Under the pieces are notes generated by a model, which ran no database searches, had not been told where the DNA came from, and saw only the letters and a list, made by a program, of their open reading frames with translations. Made by a program: the position numbers and the translations under genes. A stretch of DNA of 64,000 nt from Maylandia zebra. Lineage: Eukaryota; Chordata; Actinopteri; Cichliformes; Cichlidae. How positions within the stretch are numbered: the first letter of the stretch is position 1; the number at the start of each line of letters is the position of its first letter. This document shows positions 45,190 through 58,059 of this stretch, piece by piece. The DNA is taken from NCBI RefSeq assembly GCF_041146795.1, contig NC_135170.1:35470659-35534658 (forward strand), in the 5' to 3' direction.

Positions 45190-47850
45190 TCAGACTTTTG
45201 GACCTTTAGTGTGTTTTTATTGTGTTACTGTGAATCACATCAGAGGAGGACGGCGCAAAGAAACATCACAGAGACGTTTTACTGCTTACGAATAATCTCA
45301 CGTTCATCTTTGTGTACTTTTAGTCATAATTGAATCAACTGTGTTTTCCCCACGTTATTCTAAACTTCTCTGTGGATATAAAAGAAATATGAGGAGAAGA
45401 AGAAAGTATTAAGTTATTTAAAACTGTGTTTGGAAACTTTCACAGTAATTTGTGTTGTAGCCTGAGCTGTGTTTGCACTCGGACTAAACGTTGGTTCCTC
45501 ATCTTTTAGTTCCCATCTTCTGCTGCGCCGTCCTTTGTTCTGCTCCTTTGCTCCACGTGAGCAGCGCCGCTGACCTTTCGCCGTGACCTTGCTTGGCACT
45601 CTTTCCACCCCTCTGTGTTTTAGTCACTCGGCGTCCTCGGGGCGTGTTTTGCAAGTCAACAATTCACATAAAGCAGGACACAAATGGCCGATTTTCTTCA
45701 GTTCCTTAAAAACCAGAGGATTAAGGAATCAGGGATGCTGAAAGGCCGCCACACAGCCCTCGGACTCGGGAGTTAAGCGGCTGTGAATGAGATGTGGCGA
45801 CTCCAAAACAAAAGCTACTGTGTCACTCAGACGGGAACGCTGACGTCACGGCTCACAAAAGACGGAGGCTGTAAAACACCACCTCCGAGGGCTTCTTCTG
45901 GGCTTTTTTTTCTCTGTTTGAGCCAATCAAATATCCACGAGCGCTGCTGCCAAGTCCTCTCTCCAAGCAAACAGAGCCGAGAGCACGGCTACATTTTGAT
46001 CCATATTGGTGGTAAAATATAGGCTCTCTGTCTCCTCGTGGGTGGCCCGGTTTGGCCAGAGGACACAGGCCTGCAGATTCTCGTAGTGGTCTCCATGGGG
46101 ATGAGCAGGACGTGGGGAGGTATCTGGCTTACTGGAAACGTGGTTTATTGTTGACTTTCAGGAATGAGGAGGGGGCCGCTGCTCTGACGGCGGGGGTGGC
46201 ACATCCCGGTGGAGTGAACGCTCACACAGTCAGGCCTCACTTAGACTCTGGACGGGTTTCTGTGGACAGATGTGGCCCAAACACCAGCACACACCAAACA
46301 TCTGCAAAGTGGATGTGACGCTGAGCCACATGCAGACTGTATATAAAAGATGGATGCAGGTTTTTAGTGAGTCTCATTCTGCTCTCAGGTGTTTGCTTTG
46401 TCAGCCGCTCGCTGTCATGTTTGTATTTTCAGTGTCACACTGAGCTCATCCGTCAGTCCTGTTTCTTCTGTGCTGCTGAATTAATTTTAACTCAGAGCAT
46501 TGTTGCAAAATCGTCCCTCTCGTTTCAGTCCATGAATGAAACGAAGGATCGCGCTAACATGTTAAAACCTGCAGAATTTCACATCTTTTGAGTAAAAAGC
46601 AGAAAAAGGATCCTGAGAAAGCAGATGAGTCAAATCTGTCATTTTTCACCCTTCAACACCAACCGTCATCCGTCCACTTCCTGACTGAGCAGGTTTTCCA
46701 TGTATGGATTCTTCTTTTCCTCCACGATGCTGTGGGAATATCCCAGTATGACACCGCTGGGATTCATTGAGCTCGGATTGCAAAGGAGTGGGTCAGAGAG
46801 CGTGGATCGGTCACGACATAGTTCAGCCTTTCACCTTGTGAGAACCTCTGGGATGACATGATGTCATGGTTAACGTGTTTGGAGTGTGTATGAGTGGGTG
46901 TGAAAGGTTTCACAGTGTGAGTGTGTTGAGGTGTGGGTTTGTAGGGTGTGTATGTATATGTGGTAGACATGTGTTCATGCAGCTTTTATAAACAAACACA
47001 CAAACATCCTGACAGTCCTTCTGAGTTAAAGGCAATAAAAATGTACAACATAAGAGACGCTTTTAAATATTTTACTTTTGGTTGTGACACAGTGACGTCA
47101 GAGGAAGAGCAGCTCACAGAGCCGACGCCGAGGAGCTACACGCTGTGTCCCAGCGCCCTCTGCTGGGCATGTCAGGAAGTGACGTAAAGCTATTTCTTTT
47201 GTAACCTGCAGTCAGCGGGTGTTGTGTTGGGCTTGTATTCAAATAAAGACACGATCTTTATAACTCAGTGCTCTCAGTATAATCGATCCACTGCTTAAAG
47301 AGATGTGACAGTTCTGTAAAAATACATTTCTGCTGCCCTCTTTGGCCACATCTGTGCTGGAAAACTGATTTTTAACGTCACTGAATTATTTTCTCAATAA
47401 ATTAAATTTTATTCGATTTTTAATTTATTTTGTATTTTTATTTTATGAAGAAGCCACGTTGCAAACACTGCGTACGGAATCCAGCCCGAAAGTTGTTCCT
47501 GCATCAAAATGACGTGAATTCATTTACAGCGGACAAAACTCTTTACGACACTTAAACCGAGCCAGCCTCTGGCGCCGGCGATGTGTACCTAATAAAGTGT
47601 CGGAAGACTGTGAGCAGTAAATATTTTTGCAGCCGTTTTTTCCTGCAGTCATTAAAGGAAACATGGCTCCACTGTTCCTGTTAAACGTCTGAGAATAAAC
47701 GCGCTTTGTCACCTCCAACATTTACAGATATTTTAAACGAACTGAAGCTTTTCGTGACGTGAAACTTGTTTTTCTGTGCTGATCGTGGAAAACTTTGGCA
47801 TGTGTCAGCAAACCGCAGCTGCTCTCGTCCTGTTTTGATCAGCTGACCTG
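45190..47850. other. Intergenic upstream of amdhd2, no gene recognised
   Basis: Several short frames without domains. A fragment at 46328-46370 ('ctgtatataaaagatggatg') resembles the dispersed repeat module at 8240. Confidence 0.35.
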
Positions 47851-48129
47851 CCTCGGTCACATGACTCGGTCCTCTTCCTCTGCTCGGCTCCTCTGAGCAC
47901 CAGCGCGATCACACACCTTAAAGCGCCGCTGGATCACAGCTGCAGGGCAGGTGGAGGCACCGCGGGTGGAGGCGCCGCAGAACTCCGTGTGAAAAACGCA
48001 GTTTTAGGATTCGGCTCTGTGGCGGCTGGAAGAGATCAGCCTGTGTTCAAACAAGAGTCCCACTGAGGGTTTGACGGAGGCCGAGACGGAGGCGTGTTTC
48101 TGGGGTTTCACCACTTTGTGTGTCACGGT
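47850..48129 (+). promoter_or_regulatory. amdhd2: amdhd2 promoter and probable noncoding first exon
   Basis: GC-rich stretch with CpGs at 47925-48080. GTCACATGAC at 47856-47865 is an E-box of the MiT/TFE (M-box) type. A donor-like GTAG|GTAAAG at about 48129 could end a noncoding exon, spliced to the acceptor TGTTTCCCAG near 48664 ahead of the start codon. Inference from composition and splice motifs. Confidence 0.45.
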
Positions 48130-48735
48130 AGGTAAAGAGGAGAAAAGTGAGGACGAGTTAAATTTTAAATACATTTAAAAGCAGAGTCGGGGTAGAGTCA
48201 TGGAGCTGACTACAGACAGGCAGATAAGAATAGTTTGGCTTATCTCAGGATGTTTCACAGAGACCATAAACAAGATCAGAGGTCAAAGTCAGCGGCTGCA
48301 CCCACAGCAATAAGATCAGACCCTCATTACACCCTGCAGCTGCGCCTCACCTCACCTGCATGTTACAAACTTCTGCTTTGGTTTTCCATCGCAAGCTTGA
48401 AGCACGTCCTGCTCCTAATTCCTGTCATGCTGGACTCAACTAGGGCAGCTTTGCATGATTCACAGTTCATAATAATCCTCCTTTAGCTGGTTACTTTTTG
48501 TGAACTGTAAAGTTTGCTTCTCCACCTGAGATGCCTGTGTCAGGGGAAAACTGATAAACCGGAATAAGTGTGCTCGCACTGTAAGAAGCTGTGGTCGTGT
48601 TTAACATGAACATCGAAAGATTTGTGACAGAAAACGGTTTGATTTGTTCCGCTGTGTTTCCCAGTCGTCTGTGGCTGAGCGGGCGGTGTTTGCGGTGTCC
48701 GCCTCACCTGCTGAGAGGACACAACAACCAAAAGC

Positions 48736-49069
48736 ATGCCGTCCAACAAATCGGTGTCAGACGCTCCCATCACTCAGTTCATCAACTGCAGGATCCTGAG
48801 GGACAACGAGCTGCAGAGGTACGACACACAAAACAACACTGCAAAGAGAGCCGGTCTGAGCCAGGAAACCCAGCTTCAACTATTCTGCTGAGACGAGCGC
48901 TCAGAGCTCCTGACAGCAGTATACTCAGAGCGCCGGGTCGCAGCTCGTGGGAGTGTTTGGGGTTTTGAGCCTTTGCAGCTCAGATAAATTCAAACTTGTG
49001 CGTCCAGTTTTGATTTGATGAAGTCATTAATGATGTATGCTGTACCATGGACCAGGATGTCGTGACTGT

Positions 49070-49133
<64 letters not shown>

Positions 49134-52100
49134 CGCAGAGAGGACCTGTGGGTGCGTGAGGGGAGGATTTTAGACCCAGAGAAGCTGTTCTTCGATGAGC
49201 AGGGATACGCTGACAAACGTGTGGACTGTGGGGGCAGCATCATCGCGCCGGGCTTTATAGACGTCCAGATCAACGGTACACACACACCCACAGACACACA
49301 CCTTTGCATGTGTTTCAGAAGCTGCGCTGCTGCAGTAACTTTGATACCTGGTCAGACGACGTGCTGGAACAAAGATGACAGAACTGCACAGCTTCAAACT
49401 CTTCTTAATGTTCAGTCTCTGGAGTTGAAGGTGGTGTCAGTGGCATCTGAGCTGACGCTGCAGTTTTTCAGAGTCATAGAGAGCATTGTTGCTGCTGAGG
49501 GGGCGGGGCTAGTTTACCCAGAGGGGAGTAACGGCTCGTCTTCCTGCTGCAGGAGGTTACGGCATCGACTTCTCGCAGGCGTCTGAGGACGTCAGCGATG
49601 GAGTTTCGTTTGTGGCCAAAAAGATCCTCGAGCACGGCGTGACGTCCTTCTGCCCGACTCTGGTCACCTCCCCTCCCGAAGTTTACCACAAGGTCACTGC
49701 TTCATTTTTATCAGTTCAAGTTTAGACGCGCTCGCGTGTTCAGGGGTTCCTAGTCTCTCCTTCAAAGTCATCTTCTGGAGCATCTCTGGACAGCTTCTTC
49801 CAGGCCAGCTTCTGCTTTCAGTTCCTTCACTGGAAGGTTCTGCTGCACCGCCTCCACCCGCCATCTAAAACCAAACCTGGAAACAACCAGGACGGAGCAG
49901 GGAGAGCACTGAGAGTTAAACTAAAACTGGAGATCAGGGTTGGAGGCAGCAGCACTGGAAGGTTCAGAGGTGCATCTGAAGCTGATGAAGTGAAGGCAGG
50001 TGTGAGTCGTGCATCTCCCTGAACACGCTGAGCATTTACACGTCGGGGCGCTAACGATCGGTGACGTGAAGCTTCTACGTGTAAAATCACAGCATCATCA
50101 AAATGTGTGTTCCAGGTTCTGCCTCAGGTCAAAGTTCATGATGGAGGACCACATGGAGCTGGAGTTCTCGGTGAGGTTTTACAGATGCTGTTGGTGAATG
50201 TTTGTTGTGTTCTTTGTTTATCCTCATTGATCAGAAGCTGCAGACGTGTTTGCGTAAACGATCACGCTGCAGCGGTACACGAGCGCCGACCGCGGCCGAA
50301 AATGGTGTCTGTTTCACTTCCTGTAAACTTCCGTGTGCAGGTTTTCACCTGGAGGGTCCGTTCATCAGCGCCGAGAAGAAAGGAGCCCACCCGGAGAAAT
50401 ACCTCCGCACCTTCAAGTCCGGAGGCCTCGAGCACCTGATGGAGGTCTACGGCAGCCTGGACGACGTTGCCATAGTGACGCTTGCTCCTGAGCTGCCCGG
50501 CAGCCAATCGGTGGTGAGGGAGCTGAGCCAGAGGGGCATCACTGTGTCTTTGGGTGAGCATCGTGTAGTCACGGCAACGATTATACAGCAAAGTGATGAT
50601 GATGTAAATAATAAAACACGAAAGTTTCATTTTCAGTTTTATTTACATCATTTTTTCTGTTTCTGTAATATTTGACATTTTATTTCTTAATTTGTCTTTT
50701 TTTGCATCCTTGTATTTTTTAAAATATGATTTTATTTATTTTAGATTATTTTTATTTTCTTTAAACATTTATTATTTTTGAGTTTTTTTAAAATTAAAAA
50801 AATCACATTTTTAATTTATTATTTTATTTATTTTCATTTTTAGGTGTTTTTTATTGTTTGCATTATTTATTTTAAGTGTGCTTTTATTTTGTAGATTCTT
50901 TTTAAAGATAACTTTCTAAAATGTTATTATCCTTTTTTCATTTCCATATTATTATTCAATCCTTGTTTACTTATACACTTTTCTCGTGTGCTTGTATTTT
51001 TTATTTTAATGATTGATTTCATTTTTATTTCCTGTTTCTGTTGAAATCGTGTTCCGGTTCGGTGCTGTGCGCGGTGTTAGCGTGGGCCTGTCAGTCCTCT
51101 GTAGAGCACCTGGAGCTGCTGTAATCGTCCGAGAGCGCTGATGTGAACAAAGTTTGCTCGACTGGTTCTTGCAGGTCACTCGGCGGCCGACCTGTCGCAG
51201 GCCGAGGAGGCGGTGCAGCAGGGCGCGTCCTTCATCACTCACCTGTTCAACGCCATGCTGCCTGTGAGTCCCAGCTGCTGCTCGTCTCTGAGTCAGTTTC
51301 TGTTCAGCCCGGTCGGTTTCACGCTCTCAGTAATCCTTCTGTGTCTGCTGTGGTCCAGTTCCACCATCGTGACCCGGGCATAGTGGGTCTGCTGACCAGC
51401 GACAGGATCCCCGCAGGCAGGGCGGTTTATTACGGCATGATCGCTGATGGCATCCACACCAACCCTGCAGCCCTGCGCATCGCTCACAGAGCTCACCCGT
51501 CAGGTCTGCCCGAGGTTTCTATTTCAGATCAGCAGCCAAAAGCACGAAAATCTCCCCAAATCTATTCCTAAATGTATCAGAATTTTCTTATTTTGGTTCC
51601 AGAGGTTGGTAAAAGTCTGCAAACGTGTTTAAACGTGTGGCATCACCTGGGAGTAGATGGATTTTGGACTTTCCCGTGTCTTGTGTGCTTCATACTTTCA
51701 GGTCTGGTGCTGGTGACGGACGCCATCACCGCGATGGGTCTTCCTCCCGGCCGTCACACTCTTGGCCAGCAGGTCATCGAGATCCAGGGTCTCCACGCCT
51801 ACGTGGCAGGTCTGATGCTCTTCAGACGTTATTAGCTAACAGGCCCGTGGTTTCCTGAGCGATGCTGCAGAAAGGAGCAAACGCATAACTAGAACCAGAG
51901 ATCGGAGAAGTCAAATAAATCGTTCTCGCGACGGTTTCATGTGTAAAACTCTGTAACGTCACTCTTTATGTGTTCAGGCACCAAGACTTTGAGTGGCAGC
52001 ATCGCCACGATGGACATGTGTGTGCGCCACTTCAAGCAGGCCTCAGGTCAGTTTGTGTTACTTTAATGACTAAAACCAGGAAGTAGAATCATAATGAGCA

Positions 52101-53076
52101 GTGGCGCGCTGCCTCATGTAAACTCCAGCAGGTGAGACCCGGTTGCTGTGGCGATGCAGGTCAGATCATCATTGCTCTCCACTTCCTGTTCTGTCCTCCA
52201 GGCTGCAGTGTCCAGGAGGCTCTGGAAGCTGCCTCCCTGCATCCGGCTCAGCTTCTGGGAATCAGCCCCAAAAAGGGAAAGCTGGACTACGGCTCCGACG
52301 CAGGTCAGAGCCGACTGCATCTTTATTTCTGCCTCCCTGCTGTTAGAGCTGCTGTAGTTCCTCCTTTGTGTCCTCAGCGTTTTCTTGGGTGTTAATTTGG
52401 ACTTTTTTCATGGTGGGGGGGGGGGGGGGGGGGGGCTGTATAACAGTTGACCAAAGCCTGCAGTTCCTCTAGTGTCCAGCAGAGGCTCCAGCCAGTCTCC
52501 ATAGACTCCCATGTTAAGCTTTACAGCAGAAATAAACACGTTTACAGCCAAACTGCTTCGAGAACTTCGAACTCGCTCTGTTTCAGATTTACAATAAAAG
52601 TTTTAATAAGAGTAAATAAAAAAACCATATGAATGTTGGGTGAATGTTTAGCCTCCATCTTGCACATTGTCAGTTGTGCAGCGCTTCAAAGGTCAACGGC
52701 GTTGGATTAAAGTTTAACGGCTGTAGCCGTGAGGTTCTCTGGGATCGCGCCGCCGCGCTCTGACCTTTCCTGGAGTTCATGTGCTTTCCTTTAAGTGAGG
52801 CCAGCGGCTCGATTCAGGCTGAATTTGTGAGACTTACAGTTTAACTGATCCTTCAAAGCATCGATGTTCGTCCAGATGTTCAGGAGGAAACCGTCTGCGA
52901 CTGACAGAACTCCAACTTTCCACCGTCTTCTGATTCTTTTCTCTCAGCAGCGCTGCCTCCTGTCTTTCTTACACTCTGCACTATTTTGTTTTATAGACCT
53001 CGTTCTGCTCGATGAGGGCCTCAACCTCAAAGCCACTTATATTTCTGGAGAGGAGGTTTGGAGAAAAGGACAGTAG
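48736..53076 (+). CDS. amdhd2: N-acetylglucosamine-6-phosphate deacetylase (11 coding exons)
   Basis: Coding exons: 48736-48818, 49139-49275, 49553-49692, 50116-50170, 50341-50553, 51175-51263, 51359-51503, 51702-51809, 51978-52046, 52202-52303, 52997-53076. All have GT-AG borders and compatible phases; the total of 1221 nt gives 406 aa, close to the human enzyme. The amidohydrolase (NagA) family signs are present: HLEGPF metal-site segment in exon 5, SLGHSAADL at the exon 5/6 junction, THLFNAM in exon 6, [12 protein letters not shown] in exon 7, VTDAITAMG with the catalytic Asp in exon 8, and GTKTLSGS in exon 9. The enzyme removes acetate from GlcNAc-6-phosphate, giving glucosamine-6-phosphate, so it recycles amino sugar back from the hexosamine/UDP-GlcNAc pathway in the cytosol. 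The start [18 protein letters not shown] aligns with the family N-terminus. Odd: the exon 2 acceptor follows directly on a TG/CG microsatellite, and intron 10 holds a 21-G run. Confidence 0.96.
49070..49136. repeat. (GT)n(GC)n microsatellite abutting the amdhd2 exon 2 acceptor
   Basis: About 28 GT units and about 6 GC units end at the AG of the exon 2 splice acceptor (49137-49138). Confidence 0.95.
50620..51060 (+). other. AT-rich part of amdhd2 intron 5
   Basis: Extremely T/A-rich with many ATTTATTTT-type words. No repeat class assigned. Confidence 0.6.
52415..52435 (+). repeat. 21-base G homopolymer in amdhd2 intron 10
   Basis: Preceded by 'ggt', on the transcribed sense strand; could form a G-quadruplex in DNA or RNA. 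Confidence 0.9.
52440..52575 (-). repeat. Dispersed fish repeat, copy 5 (inverted, in amdhd2 intron 10)
   Basis: 'ctgcagttcctctagtgtcc' and 'tccatagactcccatgttaa' are the inverse of the 43.8-kb copy. Confidence 0.75.
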
Positions 53077-53210
53077 GAGATGAAGAAGGAAACTGGACCG
53101 CCTGTGCCTTTGTACATGATCGACATGTCGGGGTTTTAATGGACTGCCTGAGTGCACCAGGCACTGCCGGAAAACTGGACCAGAGTGAAATATTTCTGCA
53201 TTATTAGTTT

Positions 53211-53216
53211 ATTAAA
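53211..53216 (+). promoter_or_regulatory. amdhd2: Candidate amdhd2 polyadenylation signal (ATTAAA)
   Basis: 135 bp after the stop codon, followed by a T/G-rich stretch. Confidence 0.45.
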
Positions 53217-54107
53217 TGTCAGATGATGTGGAAAATGTTTTCCTGCTTTTCAAACTACCAAAGATTTCTGTTTATTACCCTGAAAGTCAGCGTGCTCATT
53301 GATCATGTGTTGCTGAAAGTCTGTTGTGTTAAAGCAGCTGTATGACCTCTGCAGGGTCAGGGGTCACAGTGGATGTCACTGGACACCCTCAGTTTCTGTA
53401 AGCGTCTCTTTTTCTTTGTTGCAAATTTTACTGACACCATCAACAGAGTGTGGACAGACTGCTGCTGGTGTGGCAGCAGATTGTCTCATCGTGAGAGGGT
53501 CTGGTGGTCTCTGGTTTGAACGTTTTCAGCCTTTAAAAGAAGAAATAGTCACATCGTGGACTCATAACTGTCCGCGTGAGACCGACCTGGTGACAGGCTG
53601 TTCAGGAACTCAAAAGTAAGGGTGGGAAACTCCTGCTCAGGAAACTTTGTCATGAATCGCTCTCACGGGTGAAATGCTGCCCCCTGGCGGTGAAAGGTAT
53701 AGTTAAAGGATAGTGAGAACCTCTTTACCCCTCAGGTGTCCACGAGGGTAACCCTCGTTTCTCTTTCCTGATCTGAACAGAAAGAGAAAAACCTGGAAAT
53801 GAATCTGATGGTCGTCAAATCTGAGACAGATCGACAGACGCTGGCAGAGTTCAGGCTGTGCTCGCTTTAACCTTTGTGACACCAGACAGATCTGAGAGTA
53901 CAAAAACTGTAACAAGCTGAGTGTTTACAGCAGGGTGAGCCTGAGCTCACTCAGATTATTCGTACACACTCAGAGCTCACAATTAGAAACACCGGACATG
54001 TTTAATCTGAAAATCCAGCACAGGAACAGGAGGGACGGTGGAAAGGACAGTCCAGTTTAATAATGACACAGTATGTAGGCTCAAACAGACACGATGTCCT
54101 TTGCAGT

Positions 54108-54112
<5 letters not shown>

Positions 54113-54142
<30 letters not shown>
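54113..54142. repeat. (TG)n microsatellite
   Basis: About 15 units. Confidence 0.9.
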
Positions 54143-54146
<4 letters not shown>

Positions 54147-55051
54147 AAGTAAAAGTCCTGCTTTCATTCAGTGAAAGTAAAAAAATTGTAAAAATACCGA
54201 GAGACACTAAGCAGCACAGATAAATACAAACTGATGACAGACTAATCTTCCATCTTGTAGTTTTTTAAAATTCTAATATTGGTGAAAATTTTCAGGGGAA
54301 AGGTTTAAAGCAAAGTCTCAATAAACGTAATTTTTCCTTTGATTCCAGTTTTATTTTTATTTAAATGTTTTTTTTAGTTTGGATGATCACAGTGTGACGT
54401 GATTTACCTGAAGCACCAATGATCGAGCAGGATCAGGTGATCAGGGACAGAAACATAACTCACATTTTACTGATTTTGCGCATGAGTGGTAAAACTTCTC
54501 AGCGCGTGTAAAAACCTCTGTGTCCTGAAGTTACGTTTCCACGCTATGATTCAAATTTAGCGCCGAGTTACACAGGAAGCATCAGTGATTCATAAAAACT
54601 AAACTTTGATTGTCAGTGTTTCCGTGCCGGTGGGAGCTGACGAGGCTGATCACATTTCAGCGAGATTTACGGCGGAGGCTGGTGCGCGAGAGCTGGACCG
54701 GTTCATCCTCCAGGACAGCACTGCGGGAGGAGACGGTCATCTTCCCGGAGAAGAGGCGCCATGCCCCGGCTGGCTGGCTCGGTCGGTGTCCTGTCCTGAA
54801 AACGTCCCCGCAGAATACAACCGTCCACGAGCCAGAGCGAAATAAAGAGGAAGTCACTTTCAAAATAAAAGCTCAGACACATTTTGTTTTAACAACAAAT
54901 ATACATAGTAATGTAGTTATAGAAGGGTATGAAAAATTTCACAACTTGCAGTATCTTTTACAAGTCATGCATACAAATACAAGTACGTAAACAAAAAAGT
55001 ATACTTTAAGAGAAAACAAACAAAATAAGCGATTAAAAAAGAAAGAGGTGC

Positions 55052-55945
55052 TCAAGGTATAAACAAACAACATATAAATGAAGTGAAACTGAACAGTCGA
55101 CACAGCTCTTGTGTTTTACATGCTTTGGAGTCAGTGCTGTCCTTTAGATTCTCTAGATAATTGGAAAGCAGGGCTTTAAAAACAAATATGTTTGGACGCT
55201 GTTGAGAAAATTTTGTGCAATGTTTGTGAAGTTCAGCAAAAATAATCAGAAGACTGATAATATATTTTTTTCCTGGATTTATTTTATCGGTATGTGAGAG
55301 GCCAAATAGAATATGTTGAAACTTCAGTTTCAATTTTGGTGTTTATAAAATTATTTAGATCAATACAAAACATACGTGTATACGTGCATTCCCAAAGTAC
55401 ATGACATATTGTTTCCTCTGCACTGCTGCAAAAAGTACAAAGAGTATCAATATTTTTCTTAAATTTAACCAGATATGTCTTTACCGGATAACATCTATGG
55501 ATCAACTTAAGAGTAACTTCTCTGACCTTATTAGTGATAATAAATTTCCTTGACAGAATCCAAGTGTTTTTCCAGTTTATATCATTGTAAATATCCAATA
55601 GAATAAAGCTGCAGGTTTGGAAACAATATCTCTTTGAATAATTTGTCTAATACATTGATTTGTGGCTTTATCACTCAATAAAGGACAGATGTTACCGATG
55701 TATATGTTAGTGGGATTTAGTTCTGGAATAACACAATTTCTACCTTTAGGAGCAGACACCAGTAACCTTCTCACCCCATCTGGAATTGCATCAAAAACTA
55801 CAGCGTATTCTTTTGGAGTGACAGCAAAATCATAAACAGACAAAAATTCCTTATAAGAAAATAATTGACCATTATCATTCAGTAACTGACTCACAAGTAA
55901 ATTTTTTCTATCAACCCATTTAAAGCTCAGACAGATCACAGACGC
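55052..55945 (-). pseudogene. L1-type LINE ORF2 C-terminal remnant, frameshifted
   Basis: Three overlapping minus-strand frames (55939-55577, 55598-55284, 55333-55052) read in order give the end of a fish L1 ORF2. The middle one has the cysteine-rich CTFC...CHVLWEC segment typical of L1 C-termini, and the last has the usual K/F/L-rich end. At least two frameshifts, near 55590 and 55310, break it. Everything upstream of the C-terminus is missing, so it is a dead, 5'-truncated copy. The 3' end probably reaches to about 54880. Confidence 0.8.
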
Positions 55946-56265
55946 TTAAAGTGTGCAGTGACGTCACTTTTGCTTATTAGAAAGAGTTTGAAGGGAGACG
56001 GTCCACTAAAGCACTGCAAGTAAAATCTGTCTTTCCAAGTAATGATCATTTACATATTGTTTTTACTTTATAGGACACAAATGTAATATTCCACTGAACG
56101 AAAAAGAGTTGTAACAGGGGCAAAAATAATAATATTAACACGCTGTACCTCAGAAAAAAGAAAATATTCATTCATCCCATTATTTTTTAACAGCATGTTT
56201 TTCTTGTAAATATACAAAACATATAAATTCCTGATTACTGAGAGTTATAACCAAGCAGTAACGTG
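55946..56265. other. Intergenic, no feature recognised
   Basis: AT-rich, nothing recognised. Confidence 0.4.
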
Positions 56266-56269
56266 AAGC

Positions 56270-56560
56270 ACCAAACCTGCAGTTTCTCTGACGTCCACTA
56301 GAGGCTCCAGCAATGAGTCAGTCCCCATAGACTCCAGTGTTAAAACTTTACAGCAGAACTACGTTTACAGTCTGATATACAAGCTGATTGCATTGTTAGG
56401 GGCGTGGCCGCTGCGACTGACAGGTGGATGGTGACACAGGCACTGAAATGTTCTGGGCGGTCCCGGAAACCAGGATGAATCTTTCTTGTCATTGCACTGA
56501 GGTACAGTTCATTTCTGTTCAGTGATAAATCAGATGACATGTAGAATGAGGCCTTAACGT
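56270..56560 (-). repeat. Dispersed fish repeat, copy 6 (inverted)
   Basis: 'ctgcagtttctctgacgtcc', 'ccccatagactccagtgtta' and 'gactgacaggtggatggtga' are the inverse of the 43.7- and 61.5-kb copies. Confidence 0.75.
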
Positions 56561-56649
56561 GGCTTCCTTCGCAGATTCCTACGCAAACGTTCAGCCTCCT
56601 CTCGGGGTTTAGTAATCTTCTTCTTGCTTTATTGGGATTTTATTTTGAA

Positions 56650-56833
56650 GGTGCGGAGAGGAAGTGGTTCTTCCTCCCCGCAGCTTGACGGTGGGGACCG
56701 CGAGGAGCTCGATGGTGACTGTGCACATCGCTGTGTGAATGACAGAGGATGCATGGAGGTCTCCGGCAGCTGGCAGCCACAGATCCGTGTCCTCCTAGGT
56801 GCAGCAGCGGCGGCAGCGGGCATCCTCTCCGCG
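56650..56833 (+). other. Possible noncoding first exon of an unidentified gene
   Basis: A GC-richer block ends CTCCGCG|GTGAGTC at 56833/56834, a strong donor. It could splice to the acceptor at 58701-58702. Low confidence; no transcript support is visible in sequence. Confidence 0.3.
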
Positions 56834-57539
56834 GTGAGTCTGCAGCTCTCCTCCGGGCTGCTCTTTGTTTTCATGCCTGCAGTCTCTCAGCCAGCCACCA
56901 GCTGTACTGCAGGTACACCAGGTTACCTAAAGTCTGCATGTGAACTTCAGGTATCAGCAGGGAAGCCTCTGCAGTGAGGGACAGAGGGAGGCACAGCAAA
57001 CTGTCTCTGATCACTTCATTTAACAGCAGACATCTGCGGCTTTAACGCTCGGAGCGTATCTTTATCATTTAGTCATAAACACCAAGGAGGAGAGAGACAG
57101 TTTGAGAGCAAAGCTTTCTCTTCTGGGAATAAAATCGGAGGATTTTGGTAGAAGAGCGTGCAGCAGACTCTCAGTCAGCGTTCCGATCAGGAGCATCTGG
57201 ATCTGGAGCTCCTGATCGTATCTGAAGTCCTTGTTCAAGGACACAACTGTGGAGCGAGCAGGAGCAGCTGGAGCCAGAGACACACTGATGAGTCTGATGA
57301 AGATGAAGCTGCTGATTAACATTTCATATAATCCTCCTCTGGTTTAAAACTGAAGTATGAGGATAAAAGTGATTTAGTTTAAAAATCTGTTAATAGTTAA
57401 TAATAATCATAACATCACCCATTATTTAATTTTTCATGTATTACACATTTATCTTATCATAAATATCATACGTGGATATATAAGATCAGTGTACGTAACG
57501 TAGTCTTCAGACGGCTCCAAACAACCAGTTTCACAGAGT

Positions 57540-57690
57540 TTTTTGAACTTTTGGATCTGCATGATGTCAGAGAGCAGACAAAAGCTCCACCCACCACCTG
57601 TTTAAATGTTGCAGTTGCCCTAAAAGGGGTGGGGCTAAATCTTGTTTCAAACAGAAGAACTGTGAATCATGCAAAGGTACTTAAACTTTC
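57540..57690 (+). repeat. Dispersed fish repeat, copy 7 (partial)
   Basis: 'ttggatctgcatgatgtcag agagcagac' and 'ggggtggggctaaat' match the 58.2-58.35 kb module. Confidence 0.6.
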
Positions 57691-58059
57691 CAGCACAAAC
57701 TCAGCCTGACGTGCTTACTGAGGTCATAAATCAACAACTTTATTCAAACTCATCGTTACAACAAGAGGAGCTGCCACCTGCTGGCCGTTACAAATAATGC
57801 ACGATTAGAAAGCTTCAGCACTTTTTCCATCTTTTATTTTCAGCGCGACCAAAACCTCACAGTAAAACAAAGAAACGGTAATTACTTCATCCCTCCTTTA
57901 CATGCTCAGCCGGCGTCTGTCCACTTATGCTCAGTAAGTAAGGGAGGGAGGCTAATGACTCGTTGCTATTTGTGAATGAAGCTAAATGTGATTTTCTCTC
58001 TGGGATAATCTTTCTCTTAATGGTGGAAGTGGTGAATGATTAGGTTTATAAGGATGGAT

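Larger units (their letters stand above)
53077..54890 (+). other. amdhd2 3' UTR and intergenic flank
   Basis: ATTAAA at 53211-53216 is a candidate polyadenylation signal for amdhd2. No other gene seen. A (TG)n tract lies at 54113-54142. Confidence 0.45.
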
